DNA of 64,000 bases, from assembly GCA_964020155.1 (NCBI GenBank), contig OZ026546.1, forward strand, positions 4,997,900 through 5,061,899, written 5' to 3'. Origin of the DNA: Chondrilla cf. caribensis (lineage: Eukaryota; Porifera; Demospongiae; Chondrillida; Chondrillidae). The first letter of the stretch is position 1. The number at the start of each line of letters is the position of its first letter. This document shows positions 11,365-34,800 of this stretch, piece by piece. The notes under the pieces are model-generated. The model was not told where the DNA came from and did not search any database. It worked only from the letters and a program-made list of their open reading frames with translations. The translations under genes were made by a program, and so were the position numbers.

Positions 11365-11928
11365 TAATACAATGTTCAGATTATGTGTCTGAGATTGTAA
11401 GAAATGGAAATTTATACAATGCAAAACATCTATATAAAATTAGCATTTTAGCATCAACATTGCACATACATGAGACAGTTAGCTATGAGGAGTCTTCCTG
11501 TTTGGGCCTAGGAAGGCTACCCAGAATGCTGGTTGTGTTTCCCCTCTGAATTCCCACCAAGATCTTCTGTAGGTTATGAGAATATGAAGCTAATAGGGAA
11601 ATTGACCTAATAATTTCAACAATTACACATCCATGTATTGTCAATTAAGCACATGCCAATCGCGATTTATCGATTTTACCGTTAATCCCTCGTAGACCAT
11701 GTGTAACTGTGACCATAATAATGTAGTATATACGTACACTATTCTGTTTTATGCACATTTTCCTGCAGTGTCGAGTACTCGCAATGTATGTGTATTCATT
11801 TGTTATTCAATGTAATTCTTTGATTTCAAGAGTAATATTATTGTTTTCCCCCAATATATACGTATTTATTGTATGGACCTACAATATATATTGTTTGCTA
11901 ACATTACATTATTACTATAATACTCCAG

Positions 11929-12243
11929 GTGTTGTCACATCCACTAGTGCTACAGTATGTAATTGTAGGACTACCACACTGGAGTGTGATATTGCTCAGT
12001 CCAGTGGAGTTAATCCAGCCTGGAGAGTCTTCACCACATCCGATACCAGTAAATCTCATGTGGCGACCCGTGCTAGTGGTGAGAATACTTCTCCCTACAA
12101 CTACCCTACAGTACAACCTGGAGACACTGTACCAAGACTGGAAGTGATGGCTAGTTCCAATATTGATGGATACCATTTCCAGTGTAGACTAGACCTTGTG
12201 ACTCTTGTTGACAGTCCTGGTACTGGAACTATCACAGTGACAG
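11929..12243 (+). CDS. R3 Ig-like exon (intact frame)
   Basis: 315 nt, phase 1-1. It differs from the other Ig copies at CNCRTTTLECD and [11 protein letters not shown]. Its acceptor tataatactccag is the same as that of R8, which groups R3 with the R2/R8 branch. Confidence 0.75.
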
Positions 12244-15200
12244 GTATGAATGTGATGGTTGGAATTAATCATGTGCACACAATAGGGCTGGGAATTGGCT
12301 ACAAGTTTCAAATTGATTATCAGTGCATAGAAACCCATATTGATTAATCGATTAATCATGCACCGGAATATGGTACATAATAGAACCTGGGTAGTAACTT
12401 GTACTTAGTGTTATATGACAGAAGGCTCACAGCTACTCTGTTTGAGCCATAAATGGTAGATACCCCTTCCCGCCCCACACACACACTCTTCAGATTCGTT
12501 CTTATCAACCCACATTCAAACAGTGACATGTACATGCACATTTACACACATATAGGCTAGCATGCATACATAAACGTATACAAACACTATTGCTGAGGAT
12601 GTAGTACATTTGTGTCATCAATTTTCAGTGTATGTTCAAGAACAGAAGTCTTCAAGATTCATTTTTTCCCCCAACACAAGGTGAGGGGGTTTGTCTGGGT
12701 CCCCTACACCCCTCTTATGTTTGGACTGCTGTCAATGAATCTGATATAGACTACAATGAATGTTCCTTAGGATCTGCACCTTTAAACTGTTTGTCACCAC
12801 ATTACACACATTATTCTCTGTATGTTCAGTACATTATATTATTATACTACGTATCTCCATTCACAAATGCATGCACGCACGCATGCACACACACACACAC
12901 CCATTGCAGACTAGATGACATCAAAGACACATTTCCCTATGTGTGAAATTTGTAAAAGTAATGTTTACACTACACTCTATTTATGTTGTGCTCCACAACG
13001 TTGATCTACTGCAGGTGAAGAACAGTGGAAGAATCATTATAATATTATTACACACCATTTTGATTTAATATGTTGAAAGTTGCTGCTTCAACATAAGGAC
13101 ATGGTTACATGTACAGCATGTATGAAATATGATTTTTATGTTTGGAGGTCAACTAACATCAGCATATGAATGAATTGTATAAAAATATGGTACCTGCACA
13201 TGATTATGAGGATACATATATACATAGTGAATCAACAGACAATAACTACATATGAATAGTACGTATGTTTGAAGAAAGGGAGGATATCGGCACTCTGTCA
13301 TGCAGCATCCTCTCATGATGTCACATGAGTCATCATTGACACTAGCAACTAGAATTGTATTACTGTGCTCTCTGTAATTATTGCAGTTAAATTAAATTTT
13401 TACAAATCCACCCTACTGCACCATATTCCACCCTATTGGGACAGGGAAGAACAGCTAGAGAAACAGGAGAAAACAGAGAAATTCGTGTACAGGTGGAAAG
13501 ATTAGCCACGGGGTAGTGTGGAATGGCAGACCAAGTGGACCTAGGGTATACATACTCAGGAACTTGTGTCAATGAAATTACTTTGTGGACAAGTAGTATG
13601 TGTCTTCGGTTATATATCGAAGGAGCGCAATCAATGGAGAAACTGTAAATCTTCTATAATATAATTATTATAGTTCAGTGTTTTAACTACGTAAGGCTAC
13701 CAATCCCAAGATATCTCCCATCTGACAATATTAATACCCATGGATGTTCCTTTTCAAAATAAAAGTACAGTACACGTTATAACTGGTCACCTTCAACGAT
13801 AACTATTACATGAGCCTGAGTAAATTCAGTGTATAGATATCCTAAATTAATTACACATGGCTGTACCATAGAAGCTATAGCTGCATGGATATATATAGGT
13901 TTACATAGGATTCCATATCTATTTGAGTCACTGGAGTGGATGTATTATACAGCGCTGTGTGCATGAGAGTTGATATATATGAACAGGCTCGAAGGTACAT
14001 AAGACCCGGTCCCTATATCTTTTGTGAAGCTCACACAAATGTACACTTCAACACACAAAAAGCTGGAGGACGTGTACTCACGAAATGTACACACACTAGC
14101 TCCTGCTCACCTTGTGCCCAAGGAACAAGAATGGTGAAAAGGATTAAGCACAGATACATCTCCTCTGTATTAATTTCTTGACATCAATATTTCCATGCTG
14201 TATCCTGACTGTTCCCATAGTGGATAATATGAGGCATTCGATAATGTCATGGCTATAACAGGTCGAGGTCTGCTCCTCCTTTAAAACGTGATACCAGTTC
14301 AGAATTACAGTATGTATATTATATGTGTATGCAAATACTGTATATTATACATGTACTACCATAATTATAATGACACTCTCAATCCTATTGAGATCTGAGA
14401 CATATCAACATTGGGACACCCGAGATGAATACCTACAATTGTCACAATATCTTCAATGAATACTAAATGAAGGTAGTACTGCACCTTTGTGCATTATAAT
14501 ACAGCTATAGTGGTAATACAAAACTTATCAGATTATGCATATCAACTACAATTATTATGCATAGTCAGCAGAATACAGAGCCTATAGGAAAACTACGTAT
14601 TGGGCTAAGTATTCAACCTATCATGTATTGGTCGAAGCTGTCTTACTACCAAATAAAATGGTCATTGTTTCACACCAAGCTCATGACTCATTATTAGACA
14701 AGTTTATATTAGAAAAAAATAAATTACAATTGATGATATGGGTTCACACGAGTTTATATTACAAATTCACAACTAGCTTACAACAGTTTATGTTCTGGGT
14801 CGGGATACAACACAAATAATATGATAACTACGTACTACTGTTCACACTTTACTCTGTGATTGTGTTCCACAACTCATTATCAACTACAGGAGAGGACAGA
14901 ATGGCAGAATGTACATGATATACATGCTAAGCAAAGTTGACATTCTGAAATGACTGCTTGACAACACCAATGATTGTGACATGTTTGTACACTCTCTATA
15001 GCAGGGCATGGTGATGAAGGGTCTAAACTGACATCCACCATAATATATACAATATTTTGTAGCGCAAGAGTGGTACATCTGGGATTGACACATACGGGCG
15101 TGGCAAATATGAGAGTGATATATGTGATAGTGGTACACATGAGAGTGATACAACTGGAGTGGCATATACGTACGGAGGGGTACATCCAGGAGTGGCACAT

Positions 15201-15589
15201 ATGGGAGTGGTACATATGGGAGTGGTACATATGGGAGTTGTACATATGGGAGTTGTACATATGGGAATTGTACATATGGGAGTTGTACATATGGGAATTG
15301 TACATATGGGAATTGTACATATGGGAGTTGTACATATGGGAGTTGTACATATGGGAATTGTACATATTATGGGCGTTGTACATATGGGAATTGTACATAT
15401 GGGAGTTGTACATATGGGAGTTGTACATATGGGAATTGTACATATGGGAATTGTACATATATATGTGTGGAGTAGTGCTTACAGGAGAAGTACATTAGTA
15501 CAACCATGAAGAGAAACTAATGTACATTCAGTAGGTTTGATCAATGACAACACACACACTAGACTCACCTACTGCTGGTAGGAGACCTC
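12244..15589. other. R3-R4 interval (tail to tail)
   Basis: Mostly AT-rich sequence without a recognisable gene. The frames at 12632-12946 and 13936-14181 have no known domains or conserved copies elsewhere in the window. R4's 3' UTR must lie at the right edge and may include the 15-bp minisatellite. Confidence 0.5.
15075..15465. repeat. 15-bp minisatellite, unit gtacatatgggagtt
   Basis: About 18 clean units (15195-15460) alternate between ...gggagtt and ...gggaatt, with degenerate units to the left. Because 15 is a multiple of 3, both strands stay open (HMGVV on +, MYNSH on -), which explains the long frames here. It lies just 3' of the R4 stop codon. Confidence 0.92.
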
Positions 15590-27512
<11,923 letters not shown>

Positions 27513-27733
27513 TATCCGAGCCAATACCTACAAAACAAGGTATACAATTGGTCACTGGAAAGGAAAACTAACCAAATTCGGAATAATTCAAAGACTTTTA
27601 AGCTTACCGAACGTTTCGACGAATGGGTGAAATAGTAAATGGACGGTGATTCAACAACGATATGTGTACGTATTCCCCTGCGTTCACTGTTGCAACTGTT
27701 TTGCGTTTCGGAAGTAGTTATAGCTATCAGTTA

Positions 27734-28267
27734 GTCTAGCTAGCTAGACCGACCCTAAGAGGCGCCGAGGGGCGGAAAAGGGAAGGGACGGTCTAGTCCA
27801 AGTAGCGATCAGTTCACACCTGCCAATTAACAACTAGTCTTATGTAGAGACGGTAAGCGGAGATACAAATAGGACTGGTATATCATGTTGGTTCTTCTTC
27901 CTTTGTTAATTCGCAATCCTTCGTTGAACGTATAACACCACGGGTTCGGCGACCGGTCGGTAGACATACAATCTTATCATGTCCTTACAAAATACTAGTA
28001 ATAGCGTTTATCTGACTATCAGATGGGTGAATATTCCCAGCCTAGCTTTAATACCGATGACGAGTATGTAATTTTACTCTCCATAACTCACACTTAACAC
28101 AGTTAACTAATCTGAATCACTGAATATCATTGCCAAAATTTTTGGCAGTAGCATTTCATTGGTGGATGGTCACGCGCTCAGGTGTGAACTGATCGCTACT
28201 TGGGCTAGACTGTCCCTACCCTTTTTCACCCTTCAGCACCTCTTAGGGACGGTCTAGCTAGCTAGAC
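27734..28267. mobile_element. 534-bp MITE with long TIRs in the R4 promoter region
   Basis: Left gtctagctagctagaccgac through gatcagttcacacctg is matched inversely by caggtgtgaactgatcgc through the right-hand ggtctagctagctagac, about 85 bp per arm. R5's equivalent flank lacks it, so it inserted about 225 bp upstream of the R4 ATG after the duplication. Confidence 0.8.
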
Positions 28268-29229
28268 TAGCTACCAGGATATTCTCACCTATGCCCGTAA
28301 ACATCGTGGTGGGCAGCGAGAAGTAATTTCCATAAGTACATGCACCTACAAACAAGAACCAATCTTATTATGAAGATGGATATGGATATCAATTATACTG
28401 GATGCTTACAATAATGTGAAAGTAAAAGTAAAAAATATAGTGTTACTTGTGCATAAGACACAGGTTCATTAATTATTCAAAAGAACACTAAATCCCGACA
28501 AGGGTGATACGTACAAGGTGCATATATGTATACAATGTTGAACAAAAAATGAGAATTCATAGGGGAGTTCTCAAGCTTGAGGGGATCTTCTAGGTCTTTG
28601 CCTTTGTCCCACTATGGTCCCACAATGTACTCAATCTTACCCAGATGTTCTGAGTGCAGGTGATGTACATACGTATGTCCTGGCAGCTCTGTCCAAGATA
28701 TTCTTGGCTGCTTATTGGCTTCCAGAAGCTTGTCAAACTGCATCGGTTCCTTGTTTGGCTTTAGATAGCGACCCAGGGTGTCCATCTCCAACATACAGTA
28801 GAAGATTCTGAGGTCGGCTTACATATCTGCTAGGATGTTGTCATATTTCTCCAGTTTAAGGCAGCAGCTGCTGAGGATGTGGCTGGTGGTAGGGTTGAGA
28901 GAGCTACAGACCTACAGTAACATTCTGGAATGATTCTCCACCTTCTAAGGTTGATGGGAAACAGTCACAGCCAGCTCCAAATAGAAAGGACAGTCGATCT
29001 GAAGGGACACCTAGCATGATCCACTTTCGTAGTTTCTCCTGTATCTTAAGTTCAGCGATATCTTCCTACGGACTGTAAGTTTCCCAATGTTGGAGTCGAG
29101 CTCTTCCTCAGCAACAATATGGATGTATGGTGATTCAGCTTTAGCTATGTACGGGTACTCTGGGATGGTCATCGCCGAAGAGGCTCACCAGTCGCTGTTG
29201 TTAAGACGGCGTCGGTTGTCGTCATCTTA

Positions 29230-29858
29230 TACCCTTTTCACATGGACACCGTAAAGCGGGTCGAACCCGGGTCGATTTAAACCGGGTTCGACCCGCTTTT
29301 GACCCGATTTCCGTTCACATGGGGATAACAAGAATCGCATATTGTGTAAATATTTGATTCCAGAAAATGGCGACGTTGGCGTTCTTTTCGATTTTATTTG
29401 TTATGGCATCGTCTGAGGTGTAGAGCTCGTAGACGGCAACTAAAGGTTAGGTATATGACAAGAAGAGCAGTTATGAACCGTCACAAGCTTCGCGGCAGTA
29501 CAGACTTTGTAGACTGCTCATTTTTTGGCTTTCTTGTTCGCTCGGCGTTCGATCGCGTGTCAGGCCAGCAGAATTATCTGGATGAAGCCCAGAAGCCCTT
29601 CGCTTTCGTCCGACATTGCTGGTAACTGGTTCGATAGGGAATTGGAACAGAATTTGCGTGTTACTAGTTCCGCCATTTTTAACTCACTTTCAACTCGCTT
29701 ACAACCGCGGGTCGAACCCTACTTTTTACAAGGGTTCGACTCGGAATTTTAACCCGGGTTCGACCCGGTTTCGTGACGTCATGTGAACGCATTAACTCGC
29801 TTTAAACCGAGTTCGACTCGGGTTCGACCCGCTTTACGGTGTCCATGTGAAAAGGGTA
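29230..29858. mobile_element. 629-bp MITE with TA target duplication
   Basis: The ends taccctttt...gggta form long inverted repeats (cacatggacaccgtaaagcg continuing ggtcgaaccc) and are flanked by TA on both sides. The subterminal parts are rich in ggttcgacc/gggtcgaac direct and inverted copies. There is no transposase. Confidence 0.75.
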
Positions 29859-29882
29859 TAAGTCGCGCTCGCATCCTGCCTC

Positions 29883-30823
29883 TAGTCTCGCGTAGCCAGC
29901 CCCTTTTCCGGTACGCTTCCTTATTTGGAAGCGGGAAAAGGGTCTGGTGCAAAACGCCGCTTTTTCTGTTACTGGTGTCCAGCGGAAGTAGGGACACTTG
30001 CTAAATATTAATTGCTTTGAAGTGATGCCGCAATCGATCAACACTGAATATTGGGTGATCTGGCCTACGTATGGGGTTCAGAAAATCCGTTGTTTTCGGA
30101 TTTTTTTCGTTTAGCCATCGACTCATGCCTAAATCTACGCCATCCGAGTTAATCGTCGTCATCTTTTTGAAGACATTTAATGTTGTGCATCTATGTTTTG
30201 TTCTTCTTGCACATGACGGATTTTTTCATAGATTCTTTCCAACTACAAGTTTACAGCCTTGCTACGTCAAGAATACAAACGTTGAAAACCTCCCGGAGTC
30301 GGCCACACGAGACTAGGATAACAGAGAAGAAAGAAAGGAACTCGAATATCCAATCCGAGGGCTGAAAACTTAAAAGACCTCACTATAGTGTCTGTTATCC
30401 TTAACGATACCAAAGTATACAATTTGTGTTTCGGAGAAACATAAGTGAAGGAAGAAACTATAAATCCGTTGCTGATGTACAGGCAGAGGTGGAAAGATAG
30501 CGTACGTAGTTTAGAGTGTCTATGAGCGCACAAATGGCTTAAAACGGCCTATTTAAACTAATCGTTGACTCCTTTTCTTACATTTTACCTGTTATCGTGC
30601 CTGAAGTAATCCATTGCGCACTTCGAAAGAAACAGTTTCAACTTCGGCGACTATCCTGTACCTGTTTACACACTTTCGGCATCACTTCAAAGCAATTAAT
30701 ATTTAGCAAGTGTCCCTACTTCCGCTGGACACCAGTAACAGAAAAGCGGCGTTTTGCACCAGACCCTTTTCCCGCTTCCAAATAAGGAAGCGTACCGGAA
30801 AAGGGGCTGGCTACGCGAGACTA
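29883..30823. mobile_element. 941-bp element with about 155-bp TIRs
   Basis: Left tagtctcgcgtagccagccc through caattgctttgaagtgatgc is matched almost perfectly in inverse at 30670-30823. The TIR itself holds a short hairpin (cgcttccttatttggaagcg). The central 640 bp has no recognised gene. Immediately adjacent to the 29230 element. Confidence 0.8.
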
Positions 30824-31199
30824 TCCTGCCTCTTGGTCGTTCTCGTCAGCTGGTGGGTCAAAGTTGAAACTGGTACGATTGCAACTCAAGGATCCCCGAA
30901 TCCTCGATAGAACCCTCATATGTATCAGAAGAGCATCCGTTTTTGTTGTACGAAGACGCCTGGAACGACATAGCAATCTCGAGATCGCGGGTTTTTCGAA
31001 ACGTCCTCACTTCACGCAAATTGCTCAAATCCTACTGCCAATGGTCTGTCACTGGAATTTTGGTCCCGATAATCTTGGTCCGGGGACCAAAATTTTAGAC
31101 TAGTGGCCACTACGACGTTTACGGGCATAGGCGAGAATATACTGGTAGCTACTTCCGAAACGCAAAAACAGTAACTGTTGTAACAGTGAAAGAAGGGGA

Positions 31200-31361
31200 A
31201 TACGTACACATATCGTTGTTGAATCACCCTCCATTTACTATTTCATCCATTCGTCGAAGCGTTCGGTAAGCTTAAAAGTCTTTGAATTATTCCGAATTGG
31301 TTTAGATTTTCTTTCCAGTGAGCAATTGTTTGCCTTTATTTTGTAGGTATTGGCTCGGGTA
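31200..31361 (+). promoter_or_regulatory. Conserved proximal upstream block of R5
   Basis: The 160 bp before the R5 ATG (tcgttgttgaatcaccctcc, catttactatttcatcca, gcttaaaagtctttgaatta) recur before R6 (41222-41380) and, inverted, before R4 (27513-27680). The shared block probably holds the core promoter or 5' UTR. No TATA box or known factor site was recognised. Confidence 0.55.
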
Positions 31362-31434
31362 ATGGAGTTTCTTCAGTATTCGATTTACCTTTTCTTTGTT
31401 TTTGTACAACTATTTCATGTTATCGGCGGACAAA
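31362..31434 (+). CDS. R5 signal-peptide exon
   Basis: 73 nt: MEFLQYSIYLFFVFVQLFHV then IGGQ, donor gtgagt, phase 1. The strongly hydrophobic core and the Q before the splice match R4 and R6. Confidence 0.85.
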
Positions 31435-31768
31435 GTGAGTCAACATTTATATATTACTAGTTGTGAACAAAGTTTAGAACCTCGCAAATGCTTGGATATT
31501 GATTATGTCATCGACATCACATATTCCGGACACCGGACACCCAATGATTTAAAATGGATAGCGCCAAATAGAGAGCGTGGAATTGACTGAAGGCACATTT
31601 AGATATATAGATCTTCTCTTCCTTCATTCCAACATATTCTGTACTTCGATCGCAGAAACGTCCTCTTTATTGCCGCCTATTCCCGGCCATTCTTCCTGAA
31701 GTTGGCTCAGTTCCAAGTACACTCCATGTTCTTCAGCAAAGTTCACTTCGCAATGGAAACAATGTGGT

Positions 31769-31803
<35 letters not shown>

Positions 31804-34800
31804 TGCAAACACACACACATACACGCGCGCGCATATGAACAGTATGATAGACACGAAAATTATACGTTACCATTGCGACATTCGTACTTTGTGAAGCTTA
31901 CTGAAATTTTTCTAAGCCTGCTCAAGGTTCATCCTAAGTTACCGCTCGCAACATTAACACGCATGCTGTTAATACTTACGTACAGGACGAAATTAATGTC
32001 GTTTTTGACTAGATATAACGCCCTTACAAGGTATTCGACCACAATTCTCCGCACGCTGCCGATTTTACTGAAGATTAACACAGTATCTGATTGGTGCGCA
32101 TAATCACATGACCAGTTGCTGGATCTATAGTCTGAAAATGGCCATTCAGTTGCCGGATCAATAGCCATGGGGCAACTTAAAGGGGGAGAAATTGTGCCAA
32201 ACAAAATTAAACAGTCACGGCATACCCAGACAACACCTTGAAGATCCTTTTGGTCAGTGTTATGAAGGTTAACATACGGAAGATGGTGTTGTCATGTTGA
32301 ATGCTTCCAAAGGCTGCTACTGCCTGCCCAAGGAACATTTTTCCATCTATCACCATCGTTACAGCCTTGTTTGGATCAATTTTCTGTGTTAGCAGATGCC
32401 ATAATTTGCAAATTCAACAAAGCTGCACCATTCATTATTTCTGTCTGACAATTGGTATGAAATAGTAGTTTGGATATTCCTCTGTAGCTAGCCTCCTTTT
32501 GCTGGTGTAGGCTTTTAAGTATGATATAATTGATGCTGGTGATTTAATGTTAAAATTACCGTTTATCACAAATTAATTGGTCACACTATGCCTTTTTGGC
32601 AGGTCATTGAAATAAACATAATATTTCTTAGCTTTGCCTCCTGCAATGTGTTGTGCAATAAGATTATGACCATTGCGTCATCTTTTCGATTAGTGTACAG
32701 AATACTGGCGTTCTTCACAGGACAACTGCATTTATTTCAATTTAGTTAGTTCAAGTTTCCACCAAGTACGTATGTTATAGTGTTGAAACTTGGACTGTTC
32801 ATTTTTACCAAACATATTTTAGAAAGTGTCCAACTATGTATAGGCATTGTCTGGGATATGGCGTAACTACCCCATTGCATACGATAATTGTATCATCTCC
32901 TTATATAATAGTATGACATTGTTACATAATTACTATTTTTATATGCAACATACTGTTTAGTCACTGCAGTTATATCATTTCTTATCCATCCAATCCTTGC
33001 CCTCCCAGGTCACCCTTAGCATTTTAACTCATTACCGAGGTTTACTTTTGTATCTCAATAGTATGAATACATAGTAATGTCGAGTGTTTCCAATAAAGTA
33101 TGATTTTGATTTCATGCTACTTCCCTTTTTGGGTGCCTTAGTACCAGTTTATACGTACCTTAAAGTATAGCTAGATTTCAACCCTGTTACTGTCTGGTAG
33201 GACATTACATGACCTCATATTCTGTTGTCAGGGGATCAATGATTGACAGTAGTGTGTACTAGTGATGGGCGATATCCTAAATTGAACCACACAATTATCA
33301 CCAACAAAGTCTCACGATTATCGTGATATAGTCATTCATGTAAGCTTTGAAATAATTTCATTCTGATACACATACAATGAGCTCAAAATTAATGTATACC
33401 CATCTGCTTCTAGCCCAAAATAGGTCCAAACGATACTTTTAGAATTTGGCTTCTTCACTAAACGAGTTGCGCCAGCCATAGTGTTTACATGTGCTAATTG
33501 TATGCACATGCGTGGTTAATTGTGACATCACAGTTATCATAACAGTGCTGGTATACCGTCTGCAACGATTGTCGTACAGTTGGGAAAAGGAGACGATACA
33601 ATTATCATATGCAAGCCTACCACGATATTATCGTGAAACCAGTATACCACCCAACACTATAGTACGTACGTATGTGTGTATAGAAATACTGCATTGGCAA
33701 TATAATATCATAACAGCATAAGACATGTTATTGTGGTCCCTGTTACTGCAATCTTGAACCTTTATAATTCAAGTTTAAAGTTTCTGATTGGCAAAAGCTT
33801 TTAAGAAATGTCTGTGATAAGAAAGGAATGTTGAACCACCCTTCTTCGGTGTTCTCTAACACTTGAACAAGAATTGTATTCATTTCTATGGTTTACTTAC
33901 AGACAACGTGCACAACAGATATGTGCAGTCTACTATATACCTACATCAACGTTTGTCCTGTAGGTGCTTACCTTATCATATTCCTTTACGCCGTAGAACC
34001 TTGTTTATCCTAACCTTAGTTCTCTGAACAATCCTGCATATGGTATCAGCCATTTTGATGTTTGTATCACTAGACTGATGATGTAATGTCAAACTGGCCT
34101 ACCAGGCATAATTTTTCTAAGAAAGTGTAGGCAAGTTGTTTATTCAATCAATGACTTATTTGTGTTGTATATGTAATGAACATTACATTATGGTTGCTAT
34201 AGATTATGTGTACTGCTTAGTATACATAATCTATGAACATGCGGTGTTCATTATTATTGATTTCGTTACATTTGTACATTCTAATTTTAAACTTTATGCA
34301 TCTCTACCTACGTACATATTGCAATCATCTGTGATTACGAGGCATCTGAAGTACCTATCATCTCTCTCTCCAAGGTGTCGGCATACAAGGTGCTACAGTA
34401 TGTGGTAAGAGTACCGCTGTCACACTGTCTTGTGGATTCAATCAGTCCAGTCCAGTTGCCCCTATCTGGAGAGTCTTTACTACATCTGATACCAGTGGAA
34501 CCCCTGTGACCACCCTTGCTAGTGGTGATAATAGTCCTCCCTACTACTACCCTCGAGTACAAGCTGGAGACACTGTAGCAAGACTGGAAGTGACGGCTAG
34601 TTCAAGTATTAGTGGATACCATTTCCAGTGCAGACTAGACCTTATTCCTCCTGTTGACAGTCCTGGTACTGGAACCATCACAGTGACAGGTATGCATGTA
34701 ATTGTTTTATAACCAACTGTGCTTAAGATTATGACAAGGAATGAAAATATGAATTGTTTATTATGAATAAGGAATGTCTGCTGCAATGTGATCAAAGATA

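Larger units (their letters stand above)
10962..12243 (+). pseudogene. R3: receptor remnant (signal exon and Ig exon)
   Basis: The signal-exon homologue 10962-11082 starts MAGCNLTLFC and then meets TGA in frame; a second shift and a TGA lie in the hydrophobic core, although the donor gtgagt is intact. The Ig exon 11929-12243 (acceptor tactccag, donor gtatga, 315 nt) is fully open, with AWRVFTTSDTS and YHFQCRL. No + strand FN3 or TM exon follows before R4's tail. A truncated pseudogene is the simplest reading. The Ig could still serve another transcript. Confidence 0.7.
27513..31361. other. Head-to-head R4/R5 intergenic region
   Basis: R4 and R5 diverge from here. The outer flanks (27590-27735 and 31120-31360) are inverted copies of each other (for example cgtttcggaagtag against ctacttccgaaacg). 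The middle is filled by three inverted-repeat elements plus an unidentified stretch at 28268-29229 with broken frames and no recognised domain. Confidence 0.65.

Noticed and set aside
15195..15460. CRISPR-like array
   Set aside because: Units are contiguous 15-mers without spacers, in an animal genome.
14880..15509. MYNSH and HMGVV repeat proteins
   Set aside because: The 15-bp unit keeps all frames open on both strands; no start context, splice sites or homologue.
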